Positions 10,803-20,208 of a stretch of 64,000 nucleotides of DNA are shown here, one piece after another; positions within the stretch are counted from its first letter, which is position 1, and each line of letters begins with the position of its first letter. This stretch comes from Elusimicrobiota bacterium. GTDB taxonomy: Bacteria > Elusimicrobiota > Elusimicrobia > UBA1565 > UBA9628. Below the pieces are notes generated by a model, which saw nothing but the letters and a program-made list of their open reading frames with translations, did no database searches and was not told where the DNA came from. A program made the position numbers and the translations under genes. Location: contig CP096137.1 in the NCBI GenBank assembly GCA_023213235.1, forward strand, positions 2,280,908 through 2,344,907. Direction: 5' to 3'.

Positions 10803-12021
10803 TCAGCTGAACTTTCGGCCGGCGGCGCGGTCGATCAGGATCGAGTTCATCATGTCGCCGAGCACGTTGACGACCGAGCGCGCCCGCGCGAGGATCCAGT
10901 CGACGGTGAGAAGGAGCGGCAGGAGCTCCACCGGCAAGCCGGTGGTCGCGAGCACGAGCGCCAGCGAGATGAAGCCGGCCTCGGGGACGCCCGCGATGCC
11001 CATCGCCGCGATCAGGCAGGAGCCGGCCACCGAGAGCTGCTGCGCGAAGTTCAGGTCGATGCCGTGCGCCTGGGCCACGAACAGGACGGCCATCGCCTCG
11101 TAGAGGATGATGCCGTCGTTGTTGAGGTTGGTGCCCACGCAGGCGCCGAGCGTCGCCGAGGCCTTGGAGACCTTGAGCTCGTCGAGCGCCTTGAGCGTCA
11201 GCGGCAAGGTCGCCAGGCTCGAGTTGGCCCCGACGGAATAGATCACGGGCACGCGGGCGGCGGACCAGAAGCGGCGCAGCGGCATGCGCGCGTAGGCGAG
11301 CAGCCAGCCCTGGTAGACAAGCAGCGGGTGCAAGGTCAGCCCGAGCAGGCCGACGCCGACGTAGGCGGCGAGGCCCTTGAGGGGGAGAGGCCGTACTTGC
11401 CGACCGAGGTGGCGACGACGCCGAAGACGGCCAAGGGCGCCACCGTGATGATCCAGCCGAGGACGACGCCCATCGCGCGGCGCAGCGCGCCGATCCCCTT
11501 CTCGAGGCCCGCGATGTCCTCGCCGGAATCCTTGAGCTTGCGCAGGGCCAGGCCGAGCGTCAGCGAGAGCACGACGAGAGGGAAGATCGCGTTGTCGATG
11601 AACGGCTGGACGAGGCTCGGCGGCACGATGTTGGACAAGAAAGAGGCCAGGCCGAGGGACTTGCCCGCGGCCGCTCCGAGCGCCGACTCCACCGTGCCCG
11701 TCGAGGACGCGGCGGCCTCCGCGGCCAGGTGCCGCCCCGGCTGGAAGACGTTCGAGAGCGTGAGGCCGATCGCGAGCGCGATCGTCGCGTTGACCGTCGC
11801 GAAGAAGGCCATGCGCAGGCCGTCCTTGAGGGCGACCGAGGCGGCGAGGACCTCCGAGACGATCGTCAGGATCAGCAGCGGCGCCGCCGCGAGCTTGATC
11901 GCCTGGATGACGAGCTTGCCGATCTCGCCGAAGGGGGCGGCCTTGGGGCCGAGCCACATGCCGACGGGGATGCCCGCGACGAGTCCGACGATGATCCAGC
12001 CGGTCAGGCCGATTTTTTCAT
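10803..12021 (-). CDS. Dicarboxylate/amino acid:cation symporter (GltP/DctA family, frameshifted)
   Basis: A member of the DAACS transporters, inner-membrane carriers that take up glutamate, aspartate or C4-dicarboxylates with H+ or Na+. It shows FGEIGKLVIQAIKLAAAPLL, the signature SVGANSSLATLPLTLKAL (usually SSSATLP), and ACVGTNLNNDGIILYEAMAV with MGIAGVPEAGFISLALVLA, the substrate and cation loops. Two one-base deletions are visible: C6 read as C5 near 11382, and A7 read as A6 near 12013, which separates ATG AAA AAA from ATC GGC CTG ACC. With the second repaired the product begins MKKIGLTGWIIVGLVAG. The start lies 8 nt from the tRNA-Arg gene. Confidence 0.87.
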
Positions 12022-12029
12022 GGAAAGAG

Positions 12030-12101
12030 TGTCCCCTCCAGGAATCGAACCTGGATCACCTGCTTAGAAGGCAGGGGCTCTATCCATTGAGCTAAGGGGA
12101 C
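12030..12101 (-). tRNA. tRNA-Arg (anticodon UCU)
   Basis: The minus strand folds as a standard cloverleaf: acceptor GTCCCCT/AGGGGAC, D-arm AGCTCAATGGATAGAGC, anticodon stem CCTGC/GCAGG around the loop CTTCTAA (anticodon TCT), and T-arm with GGTTCGATTCC. The 3' CCA is not encoded. It reads AGA codons. The transporter gene follows 8 nt downstream on the same strand. Confidence 0.95.
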
Positions 12102-12134
12102 GTCTTTTGATTATAGCGGATGAGGACTTTTTGG

Positions 12135-12140
12135 TATCCT
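12135..12140 (+). promoter_or_regulatory. -10 box (TATCCT), leaderless start of protease gene
   Basis: TATCCT ends 7 nt before the ATG at 12148; no ribosome binding site is present. Confidence 0.7.
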
Positions 12141-12147
12141 CGAAAAT

Positions 12148-13671
12148 ATGATCAACCCCTCTCTTCCCGCGCTCGTCCTGATTCTCGGATTCGCCGCTTC
12201 CGCCCGCGCCGCCGAGGACGCCGCCGCGCGCGAGGCGTCGCTGCGGACCGCAGCGGAGAACGTGCTGACGATGTCGGAGGAGGACTACCGCGACGCCGCG
12301 AAGAAGGCGCCCGACGCGAAGTGGTCCAAGCTCGGCCGCTCCGAGCTTCTCAAGACCGCCTTCGGCAGCCTCGCCGCGTCGCGCCGCCGCCGCGCCGCCG
12401 AGTTCGGCCTGACCGCCGCCGGCCGCGAGATCGCCGAGGCCGACGCGAAGCTCGCCGGCCCGGATCCGGAACTGCTCCAGCAGACGGGCTGGTGGAGCGA
12501 CGTCAGCGCCTGGGCCAACTCCCAGCGCTATCATTACCAGTCGCCGACGGCGGTCGCCGCGGTGCGCGGCGGACGCAAGCTCTCGACGGCACTCGACAAG
12601 GAGGTCTCGCGCCTGCTCGCGTCCGTCGACGCGGGGGACAAGTCCTTGGCCGACGCCGGCCTGACGCCCGCCAAGCGCGGTCAGATCCATCTCGACGCCG
12701 CCGCCGCGTACGACCGGGTCTCCGGGCTCGTCGCGACGGAGTCCGCCGCCGTCCCCGCCGAAGCGCCCGCGCCCGCTCCCGCTCCCGCTCCCGCGGCCAA
12801 GACGCTCTCGGCCAAAGAGATCTACCAGAAGTCCTCGCCGTCGGTCGTGCTGATCCTCGCCGCCGAGGGCGGCGGGGCCGGCGAGCTCGGCACCGGTTCC
12901 GTGATCGAGGGCGGTCGCGTGCTCACCAACGCCCACGTCGTGGTCAACGACAAGACGGGCCGCCCGTTCGCCTCGGTGCGCGTCTACGTCAAGCCCGAGA
13001 AGGTCAGCGGCGACACCAAGCGCGACCTGCGCGACCCGGTCAACGCCAAGGTCGTCCGCTTCGACCGCGGCCTCGACCTCGCGATCCTCGAACCGGAGAA
13101 GGCGCTGCGCGCCGCGCCCATGATCCTCGGCGACGACTCGGGCGTCGAGCCCGGCGATCCCGTCGTCGCGATCGGACATCCCGAGCAGGGCGGCCTTTGG
13201 ACGCTCACGCAGGGCGTCGTCAGCACGGTCGTCGCCGACCTCGGCGGCGTCGCGGGCAAGGACGCGTTCCAGACCGACGCGAGCATCAACCGCGGCAACT
13301 CCGGCGGGCCGCTCATCGACCGCTCGGGCTCCATCATCGGCGTCAACACGTCGATGGCCCGCAAGGCCGCGGACGGCCTGACGATCACGAGCGTCAACTT
13401 CTCGGTCCGGTCCTCCGTGGCGCGACGCTGGCTCGGCGGCGACATGAAGCCCTCGGCGGCGCCCGCGGAAAACCCGTCGGCGCCGGCGGCCTCCGCCCCG
13501 GTCGAGGGGCCGGCCAAGCCGTCCCTGCCGCTGCCGCCGCCGCCCAAGACCAAGCCGGTCGTGGTCACGCCTCCCGCGCCCTACCGCATCGACGACGTGA
13601 TCGAGGCGGAGATGGCCGAGATGGAAGATCTCGAGGGCGAGATGCGGCGGGAAATAGAATCGCGGCGCTGA
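12148..13671 (+). CDS. Secreted trypsin-like (DegP/HtrA-related) serine protease
   Basis: A 507-residue protein: signal peptide (1-22), an Ala/Arg-rich helical region (23-200), a Pro/Ala linker (about 200-218), a trypsin-like domain (about 220-430) and a disordered Pro-rich tail. The catalytic triad is visible as His in VLTNAHVVVND, Asp in FDRGLDLAILEPE and Ser in SINRGNSGGPLIDRSG. Unlike DegP/DegS it lacks a recognisable PDZ domain, so substrate recognition must lie in the N-terminal helical region or the tail. It probably acts in the periplasm. The gene ends 1 bp before the convergent small membrane protein gene. Confidence 0.88.
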   Translation: MINPSLPALVLILGFAASARAAEDAAAREASLRTAAENVLTMSEEDYRDAAKKAPDAKWSKLGRSELLKTAFGSLAASRRRRAAEFGLTAAGREIAEADAKLAGPDPELLQQTGWWSDVSAWANSQRYHYQSPTAVAAVRGGRKLSTALDKEVSRLLASVDAGDKSLADAGLTPAKRGQIHLDAAAAYDRVSGLVATESAAVPAEAPAPAPAPAPAAKTLSAKEIYQKSSPSVVLILAAEGGGAGELGTGSVIEGGRVLTNAHVVVNDKTGRPFASVRVYVKPEKVSGDTKRDLRDPVNAKVVRFDRGLDLAILEPEKALRAAPMILGDDSGVEPGDPVVAIGHPEQGGLWTLTQGVVSTVVADLGGVAGKDAFQTDASINRGNSGGPLIDRSGSIIGVNTSMARKAADGLTITSVNFSVRSSVARRWLGGDMKPSAAPAENPSAPAASAPVEGPAKPSLPLPPPPKTKPVVVTPPAPYRIDDVIEAEMAEMEDLEGEMRREIESRR

Positions 13672-13672
13672 T

Positions 13673-13858
13673 TTAAAGCGCGAACAGCGCGACGCTGGCG
13701 AGCGCCAAGATCGCGCCCGTGATCATGCGCGAGACGTTGGCCTGCTGGCGGCCGCTGACGAGGTAGAACATCGCGATGGCCATCAGCGCGATCGAGACCG
13801 CGACCTTCTCCATCGTCCCCGGCGTGATGCTCAGCCAGGGCTTGTCGGCGTCGCTCAC
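13673..13858 (-). CDS. Small two-helix membrane protein
   Basis: A 61-residue protein beginning MSDADKPWLSITPGTMEK with two hydrophobic helices (about 18-36 and 43-60) joined by SGRQQANVSRM. No family is recognised. The GTG start overlaps the stop of the HEAT-repeat gene (GTGA), so it is the second gene of that operon and probably its partner. Confidence 0.65.
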   Translation of the reverse strand: MSDADKPWLSITPGTMEKVAVSIALMAIAMFYLVSGRQQANVSRMITGAILALASVALFAL

Positions 13859-14894
13859 TTCTTGAAGCCTTCCCGGCTCTCCCGCGCCCAGGTCTCCCAG
13901 CCGGCGTAGTCGCGGCGGTCGAGGCTCTTCTGCGAGAGCTGGCCCAAGACGGTGTAGGCGAGGTCGCTGCTGCCCGGCTCGCTCAGCTTGAGGATGTCGA
14001 CGAGGCGGGGGACCGCCGCCATCAGCTTGCGGCGCTGGTCCTTGTCGTCGGCGAGCGGGACGAGCAGGCCGAGCGTCTTGCCGCGAACGGAGACGCTCGG
14101 GTCGTCGAGCAGCGGCATCACGAGCGCCGCGTCGACGGGCAGGTCCTTGCGGTGGTTGATGACGTCCGCGAGGATCTGGAGCGCCGCGCCGCGCACGACG
14201 GGCGAGGAGTCCTTCAGCGCGTTCTGGCAGGACTCGATGACCTTCTCGCCGCGCGGGCCGTAGGAGAGGACGAAGAGGGCGCCCGCGCGCTTCTCCGCGT
14301 CGGCGTCCCAGGAGAGGACGGCGCGCAGTTCGCGCTCGCGCGCGGCGGCGCCGGCGACGAAGCGCTTCTGCAAGGCGTCGAGCTCGGGGTCGGCCCGCCC
14401 CAGAGGCAGTAGAAGCCGGGACAGTCGGGGCGGTCGACGGGCATCTCGCCGCGCTTGGCGAGCGCCGAGCCGGTTTCGTAGTAGGTCTTCCAGGCGGCGA
14501 CGAGCCCCTCGGGATCGGGCAAGGTCTTTTTCTGGGGAGCGAGAAAGGCCATGCGGCCGCGGTCGGTCTCGTCGACGACGTCGAACGTCGCGTAGAGGGC
14601 GTGGTCGACCGACGTGTAGTACTCGGAGACGGTCAGCCCGGCCCAGGCGATGCCGGGGAGCTTGGCCGCCTCGCGCTCGAGCTCCTTGCGGATCGTCTCG
14701 GACTTCTCCGTGGACGCGGCGCGGCGCTGGTTGCGCATGAAGACGAGCTGACTCAGACGCTCGCCGAAGAGCTGGCGCGCCTTCTCGGAGTTGAGCACCG
14801 TCGAGCGGTACACGTCGACGCCGCGCAAAGTCGCGGTCGACTGCGCCCGGGCGGAGGACGCCAGCAGCAGCACGGCGAGGGTCATGGTCTTCAT
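13855..14894 (-). CDS. Secreted HEAT-repeat-like protein (frameshifted)
   Basis: The product begins MKTMTLAVLLLASSARAQS, a signal peptide, then a region ending in the cysteine pair DRPDCPGFYCLWG. The C-terminal half carries HEAT-type alpha repeats: KRAGALFVLSYGPRGEKV, SPVVRGAALQILADVI and VSVRGKTLGLLVPLADDK. Such repeats form protein-binding solenoids; the partner is unknown. A G is missing near 14393 (TGGGGCGG should give LWGRADPELDALQKR). The ATG at 14894 is chosen because TATAAT ends 7 nt before it; the ATG at 14903 lies inside that box. Confidence 0.72.
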
Positions 14895-14901
14895 CGCCGC
14901 C

Positions 14902-14907
14902 ATTATA
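14902..14907 (-). promoter_or_regulatory. -10 box (TATAAT), leaderless start of HEAT gene
   Basis: A perfect TATAAT ends 7 nt before the ATG at 14894. It directly abuts palindrome 2. Confidence 0.75.
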
Positions 14908-14915
14908 ACCCTTTC

Positions 14916-15006
14916 CGTTAAAGGGTGTCAGGCCTCACGATTAACGATTCCAGCTGGGAAGTATCGTCCGGGAATTGTTAAATGTGAGGCCTGACACCCT
15001 TTAACG
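14916..15006. repeat. Long intergenic palindrome 2 (REP-like)
   Basis: A perfect 23-bp inverted repeat (left 14916-14938, right 14984-15006; arms contain AAAGGGTGTCAGGCCTCAC) encloses a 45-nt spacer. The spacer's ends also pair imperfectly (GATTAACGATTCC against GGAATTGTTAAA). The whole 91 nt can fold into one hairpin. It sits between divergent genes and replaces most of their intergenic region. Its core (GGGTGTCAGGC) matches palindrome 1. Confidence 0.9.
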
Positions 15007-15035
15007 ATTCTCGGACAGAGATCGCGTCGGTCCGC

Positions 15036-16052
15036 GTGTTCCTCGTCGAATCCCCGCTCAAGCGGCCGTTCATCACCGCCCAGGGCCGGCGGGAGAAGAC
15101 CGTCAACGCCGCGCTCGAGATCCGGCTGCGCGGGGGCGCGCGGCTACGGCGAAGCCTCGACGTCGATCGCGCAGAAGCACCTGACCGCCGCCGCGCTCGA
15201 GCGCGCGCTCGGCCGCATGGCCGCCGGCGCCCGCGGCAAGGACGTCCGCGCCTGGCGGGCGCTCTCCGCCGCGGCGTGGGAAGCGCACGCGGATCTGAGC
15301 CCCGCCGTCGCCGCGTTCGAGGCGGCCCTGCTGTCCGCGCTGTCCGACGCCGCGGGGACGACGCTCGCCGGGTTCTTCGGCGGCGCGATCCGCTCACTGG
15401 AGACCGACATCACGCTCTCGGCGTCGACCGACGAGGCCGACACGCGCGCCGCCGCCGCCGAGGCCGCCGCCGCGGGCTTCCGCGTGCTCAAGGTGAAGGT
15501 CGGCGGGAGGCTCGCCGACGACCTCGCGCGCGTGCGCGCGGCGCGCGCGGCCGCGCCGAAGGCCAGGCTCATCCTCGACGGCAACCAGGGCTTCACGGCG
15601 GCGGGCGCGCTGCGCTTCACGGAAACGGTGATGAAGGAGGGGGCCGGGTCGAGCTGCTCGAGCAGCCGACGCCGAAGGCCGACCTCAAGGCGCTCGCCTT
15701 CGTCTCGAGGCGCTGCCCCGTCCCCGTGGCCGCCGACGAGAGCGTCCAGACGCCCGCCGACGCGGCGCGCGCGGCCGCGGCCGGGGTCACCGCGATCAAC
15801 GTCAAGCTCGCGAAGTCGGGTCTGTCTCGCGGCCTCGAGATCGCGGCGGTAGCGCGGGCCGCGGGCCTGCCGCTGATGATCGGCTGCATGGCGGAGACGC
15901 CGCGAGGCCTGGCGGCGAGCGTGCACCTGGCGCTCGGCACGGGCTTCTTCCGCTGGCACGACCTCGACAGCGACCTGCTGCTCAAGACGACCGCCGCGGA
16001 GCGCGCGGCCGCCGGCTGGACGCGCGACGGGCGCTTCGCGCGTCTAGACTAG
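15036..16052 (+). CDS. Dipeptide epimerase, enolase superfamily (frameshifted)
   Basis: An L-Ala-D/L-Glu epimerase-type enzyme: an N-terminal capping domain (FLVESPLKRPFITAQGRREK), then the barrel with the KxK base pair in GFRVLKVKVGG, metal ligands in LILDGNQGFT, ELLEQP and PVAADESVQ, and the second lysine in NVKLAKSGL. Such enzymes recycle murein peptides in the cytoplasm. Frame changes lie near 15140 and 15650. The frame stays open upstream of the GTG at 15036 into palindrome 2, without any ATG. The N-terminus IASVRVFLVE fits family starts, so the true start is uncertain and may have been altered by that element. Confidence 0.82.
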   Translation: MFLVESPLKRPFITAQGRREKTVNAALEIRLRGGARLRRSLDVDRAEAPDRRRARARARPHGRRRPRQGRPRLAGALRRGVGSARGSEPRRRRVRGGPAVRAVRRRGDDARRVLRRRDPLTGDRHHALGVDRRGRHARRRRRGRRRGLPRAQGEGRREARRRPRARARGARGRAEGQAHPRRQPGLHGGGRAALHGNGDEGGGRVELLEQPTPKADLKALAFVSRRCPVPVAADESVQTPADAARAAAAGVTAINVKLAKSGLSRGLEIAAVARAAGLPLMIGCMAETPRGLAASVHLALGTGFFRWHDLDSDLLLKTTAAERAAAGWTRDGRFARLD

Positions 16053-16970
16053 CTCCCACCAGCGGCGTTTCTTCTCGTCGTGCGTGGGCAGCAGCACGAG
16101 CCCCTGGGGGATGTGGAAGACCTTCCCGTCGAGCATGTGCACGCGCTCCTTGACGCTGGTCGCGGTGATCTCGACGGTCAGGTAGTGGTGGAAGCGGTCG
16201 TCGTTGCCGGAGGGAAACAGCGCCGAGCCGCCGCCGCCGGTGAGCACGTAGCGCACGCCGCCGTGGTCCTGCACGCCGAACGCGTGGACGTGGCCCATGT
16301 ACACGCGGCTGACCTTGGCCGCGGAGACGATCTCGGCGAACTCGCGCGCGCCGCCGATGAAGCCGCCGAGCTCGTGGACCTTGCCGACGCCGCCCCACAG
16401 GCTGAGCTGGACGGGGGGCATGTGGGTGAACACGATTTTGCGGCCCGGCACGTCGAGCGCCATGCGCAGCCACTTCAATTGGGCCTTGGTGACGCGCTTG
16501 GCGCTCGAGTCGAGCACGACGAAGCGCACGCCGCCGTGGTCGAAGAGGTAGTTCGAGCGGCCGAACAGCGAGCGGTAGAGCGTGGAGTGCGACTTGCCGT
16601 TCGGGCGCGAGCGGTCGTGGTTGCCGCAGACGGTCAGGTACGGGCGGCCGCTCCAGACGCGGCGCAGGCCGCGGAAGAAATTCTCGTAGTGCGCGAGCGT
16701 GCCTTTGGGGACCATGTCGCCGAGCTGGACCGTGAAGGTCAGCGCCTGGGACTGCAGGTCGACCATCTGGTCGTGGAAGACGCCCTCGCGGTTGAAGAGC
16801 TTGCGGTAGATCCAGAAGCGCGAGGGCTCGGCGTCGCCGAGCACGGCGAAGGACACGCGGTCGCCCGAGGCGGTCGGCAGGCGCGAAAGACGGCGCAGCT
16901 GCCGCTCGGTGCGGAAGCGCGCGGCCATGAGCACGAGGCTCTCGGGCGGTTTCCGACGGTCTTCGGCCAT
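16044..16970 (-). CDS. Calcineurin-like metallophosphoesterase
   Basis: A complete 308-residue protein. Metal-binding motifs appear in the usual order: FAVLGDAEPSRF (variant of DxH), TVQLGDMVPKG (GDxx), LTVCGNHDRSRP (GNHD), KIVFTHMPPV and VYMGHVHAFGV (GHxH). There is no signal peptide, so it is probably cytoplasmic or membrane-associated. The first metal motif lacks the usual histidine (GDAE), which may change metal preference. The ATG at 16970 follows a TATCCT -10 box by 7 nt, so it is preferred over the GTG at 16973. The substrate is unknown. The gene overlaps the epimerase 3' end by 9 bp. Confidence 0.85.
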   Translation of the reverse strand: MAEDRRKPPESLVLMAARFRTERQLRRLSRLPTASGDRVSFAVLGDAEPSRFWIYRKLFNREGVFHDQMVDLQSQALTFTVQLGDMVPKGTLAHYENFFRGLRRVWSGRPYLTVCGNHDRSRPNGKSHSTLYRSLFGRSNYLFDHGGVRFVVLDSSAKRVTKAQLKWLRMALDVPGRKIVFTHMPPVQLSLWGGVGKVHELGGFIGGAREFAEIVSAAKVSRVYMGHVHAFGVQDHGGVRYVLTGGGGSALFPSGNDDRFHHYLTVEITATSVKERVHMLDGKVFHIPQGLVLLPTHDEKKRRWWELV

Positions 16971-16977
16971 CACCCAT

Positions 16978-16999
16978 AGGATAACGGTTTTGCTAGGAT
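16978..16999. promoter_or_regulatory. Divergent leaderless -10 boxes (phosphoesterase / flippase)
   Basis: Minus strand TATCCT (16983-16978) ends 7 nt before the phosphoesterase ATG. Plus strand TAGGAT (16994-16999) ends 6 nt before the flippase ATG at 17006. The two starts are only 35 nt apart. Confidence 0.7.
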
Positions 17000-17005
17000 G
17001 GCGCC

Positions 17006-18454
17006 ATGCTCCGGGAGCTGCGCGGTCTGGCGCGCGAGACGGCCGTCTACGGCCTGTCCACCGTTCTCGGCCGCCTGCTCAGCTTCCTGCTGACGCCGCT
17101 GTACTCCCACCTGCTGGAGCCCGCCGACAACGGCGCGATGCAGGCCGTCTACGCGTACGTCGCCTTCCTGACCGTCGTCTACGGGCTCGGCCTCGACACG
17201 GCCTTCCTGCGCCTCGGGCGGCGGGAGGGGAGGTCCGACGACGGGGCCTTCTCGGCGGCGTGGCTGGCCGTCGTCGGAACGGCGGCGGCCGCCTCGGCGC
17301 TGATCCACTTCGCCGCCGCGCCGCTGGCCGCGGCGATCGGCCTGCCCGTCGAGGCCGCCCAGTACGTGCGCTACGCGGCCTGGATCCTGGCCGTCGACGC
17401 GGCGATGCTCCTGCCCTACGCGGAGCTGCGCGGCTCGCACCGCGCCGGGGCCTACGCGGGCGTCAAGCTCGCCGGCATCGCGATGAACATCGCGCTCGCC
17501 TACGTGTTCGTGAAGGTCATGGGCCTCGGCCTGCGCGGCGTGTTCCTCGCGAACCTCGTCGCCTCGTGCTCGGCGCTGGCGATGCTCTCTCCCGTGATCC
17601 TGTCGCGGCTGGCCTCCGCCGACCGCGCGCGCCTGCGGGAGATGCTCGGCTTCGGCCTTCCGCTCGTCGTCGCGGGCATCGGCTCGATGGTGGTCCAGGT
17701 CGCCGACCGTCCCATCCTCGCGCGCGTTTCCGGCCTCGCGGAGGCCGGCGTCTACGGGACGTGCTACAAGCTCGGCATCGGCATGATGCTGCTCGTCGGC
17801 ATGTTCGACCAGGCCTGGAAGCCGTTCATCCTCGAGCGCGCCGACCGGCCCGACGCGGGGGCGATCGTCGCGCGCGTCCTGACCTACTTCGCGACGCTCG
17901 GCTGCTGGGCCTTCCTCGCGATCGCGTTCCTGGTCGGGCCCCTCGCGACCGCGCCCCTGTTCGGCGGGCACGCGCTGATCCATCCGTCGTTCTGGGGCGG
18001 GCTGTCCGTGGTGCCCGTCGTCACGCTCGGCTACCTGTTCAACGGGCTGTACTTCGTCATGCTCGCGCCGTTGATGCTCGACAAGCGCACCGGCGCCGTG
18101 TCGGCCGCGACGTGGGCCGGCGCGGCGGCGAACCTCGCGCTCAACTGGGCGCTGATCCCGCGGCTCGGCATGATGGGCGCCGCCTGGGCGACGCTGGCGG
18201 CCTACGCGGCGATGGCCGTCGCGGTGTGGGCGCTCGGCCGCTCGTCGCGGCCCGCGCCGTACGAGTGGAGGAGACTCCTGATCCTCGCGGGCTGGACGGC
18301 GGCTCTGTGGTGGTGCGGCAGCGGCGCGCCGCTCGCGGCCCGCGCCATCGTCCTCGCGGCCTATCCCGTGGGGCTGCTGTTGTCCGGCTTCCTCGGCGCC
18401 GACGAGCTCTCGGAGCTGAAGGGTCTGCTCAGCGCCCGACGGGCCGGACGTTAA
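17006..18454 (+). CDS. Polysaccharide flippase (Wzx/MATE-like)
   Basis: A complete 482-residue inner-membrane protein with 12-14 hydrophobic segments. It has the start typical of lipid-linked-oligosaccharide flippases (RETAVYGLSTVLGRLLSFLLTPLYS) and conserved YGTCYKLGIGMMLLVG and NLALNWALIPRLGMMGAAWATL. These move undecaprenyl-linked sugar units to the periplasm for O-antigen or capsule assembly. No glycosyltransferase cluster adjoins it, so the polymer is unknown. It overlaps the convergent downstream gene by 26 bp. Confidence 0.87.
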   Translation: MLRELRGLARETAVYGLSTVLGRLLSFLLTPLYSHLLEPADNGAMQAVYAYVAFLTVVYGLGLDTAFLRLGRREGRSDDGAFSAAWLAVVGTAAAASALIHFAAAPLAAAIGLPVEAAQYVRYAAWILAVDAAMLLPYAELRGSHRAGAYAGVKLAGIAMNIALAYVFVKVMGLGLRGVFLANLVASCSALAMLSPVILSRLASADRARLREMLGFGLPLVVAGIGSMVVQVADRPILARVSGLAEAGVYGTCYKLGIGMMLLVGMFDQAWKPFILERADRPDAGAIVARVLTYFATLGCWAFLAIAFLVGPLATAPLFGGHALIHPSFWGGLSVVPVVTLGYLFNGLYFVMLAPLMLDKRTGAVSAATWAGAAANLALNWALIPRLGMMGAAWATLAAYAAMAVAVWALGRSSRPAPYEWRRLLILAGWTAALWWCGSGAPLAARAIVLAAYPVGLLLSGFLGADELSELKGLLSARRAGR

Positions 18455-20208
18455 GGAACTGGTCGGCCTCGACGCGGGGCGCGAAGGGGTCCGCGAGGGG
18501 AACGATCGGCCGCGGGGCCTCGAGGGCGCGCGCGTGGTGGACGAGCAGGCGCGGGCCCGCGAAGGAGAACGCGACTTCCACACCGGAGCCCTTCCAAGAG
18601 TCGAGAGCGCGCGCCAGCTTCGCCACCCGCGCGAGGCGCTCCGCGGAGAGCAAGGGCGACGCGCCGCCGCCGGCGCGGGGGACGAGTTCGCGGCCCGTGC
18701 GGCGGTCGAGCGCGTAGGCCTCGAACGCAGCGCCGTCCGGCGCGTCGAGCCCTCCCGCGGACGCCTCGACGAGCACGCGCTCGCGTCGGCCCGAGCCGGG
18801 GTCGCGGGAGAACGCGACGCCGGAGACGTCGGCGGCCGCGATCTTCTCGACGCGGACGCGCCCGTCGTAGGCGAGCGCCCGGCCCGCGCGCAGGCGCGCG
18901 CCGAGGGCCCCGGCGCCCACGAGGCGGCCCAGGCTTCGCGCACGCGCAGCGCGGCGTCGGCCGGCCCGTCGGCTCGCAGGGAGGCGTCCTCTCCGACGAT
19001 CAGCACGGGGCCCGAGGCGCCGGGGATCGGGTCGAGGCGGCCGGCGAGCACGCGCTCGCGCACGCGCTCGGATTTGCGGCGCAGGCCGAGGGAGGCGTCG
19101 TCGACCGTGCGCGCGAGCCAGTCGCCGAGGCCGTTGGCCTCGACGAAGCGCGTCCACGCGCCGGGGGCAGGTCGGTTCCCTCGGGGCGGTCGGCGCCCGC
19201 GGCGGCCGAGGCCTCGTCGAGGCCGGACTTGCGGCCGGCGCGCGACTTCGCGCGGCGCAGCGCCGCGTCGCGGCACGCGCGCAGGGCCGAGGCGGCGCCG
19301 AGGTCGGGCTGGGAGAGCAGGCGGGCGGCGGCGGCGGTGCCCTCGGCCGCGGCGGCGGCCTCCTCCGCGAGGCGTTCCAAGGCGGCCGGGTCGCCCGCCT
19401 CCTTCGCGTCGTCCGAGCAGTCGAGAGCGCGCGCCCGGCCCTCGCGCGCCGCGCGCGCGAACGCGCGGGCCTCCGCGCGGCGGATGTCCTCGCGCGCCGC
19501 GCCGCCGGCGGCGCGCTCCGCGGCGCGGCGCGCGCGGCGCAGGTCCTCGACCGGCATGAGGCCCGCGGCGGCGCGCGGCACGAGTTCCTCGAGCAAAGCC
19601 GCGCCGCGGCCCTGGCCCTCGCCCGCCGACAGCCAGTTCTCGAGCGCCTGCGCGTCGCGCAGGCCGTCGTAGGCGCGCGCGGCCTCGGCCGCCGCGACGC
19701 GCGCCTCGGCCTCGGCCGGAGGCACGAGCAAGACCGAGCCGGCCGCCGCGTCGACGATCACCGCGTCGCCCTCGCGCAGCGCGCGCTCGCGCACGCCGGT
19801 GACGGGACGGTAGGTGATGCCGGCCGCCGTCTGCGGCGGGCCGAGAGAGGGCTCGTCGAGGTACAGCGCCGGGGCCGCCGCGTCCCAGCGTCCCTGGCCG
19901 AGCGCGACCGCGGCCACGCCGTGGCGCCGCGCCGCCGCGCCCGCGCGGCTCGACAGCCCGCCGCGCCGCGCGATGACGGCCTCCGAGAGGCGGATCGCCC
20001 GCTCGTCGGCCGGAGCCGCCGCGTCGAGCACGAGCACGCGGCCTCCGGCCTCCGCCGTGCCGCGCGAGAACGTCACGCGCGCGCAGACGGGGCGCCCGGC
20101 GCCGAGGCTCAACGCGGAGCCGCGAAAGGCGCCGGGGACGGGCTCGGCGCCCGCGCGGGCGAGCGCGAGGAAGGGGAGGAGGACGAGAAGGAGCGGCCGG
20201 CGGCTCAT
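18429..20208 (-). CDS. Secreted, degenerate PEP-utilising/PPDK-like protein (frameshifted)
   Basis: After the signal peptide MSRRPLLLVLLPFLALARAGA comes a segment resembling the swivelling phosphohistidine domain of PEP synthases (VIARRGGLSSRAGAAARRHG, then VAAVALG). The catalytic His of the usual GGxxSHA is replaced by Arg. A long Ala/Arg-rich helical region follows. The C-terminus resembles the ATP-grasp part of pyruvate phosphate dikinase (VEKIAAADVSGVAFSRDPGS, VLVEASAGGLDAPDG, GVEVAFSFAGPRLLVHHARA). The domain order is permuted compared with PPDK. Frame changes at about 19168 (C6 to C5) and 18915. Loss of the His and export argue against normal catalysis; the role is unknown. It overlaps its upstream partner by ATGA. 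Confidence 0.65.
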
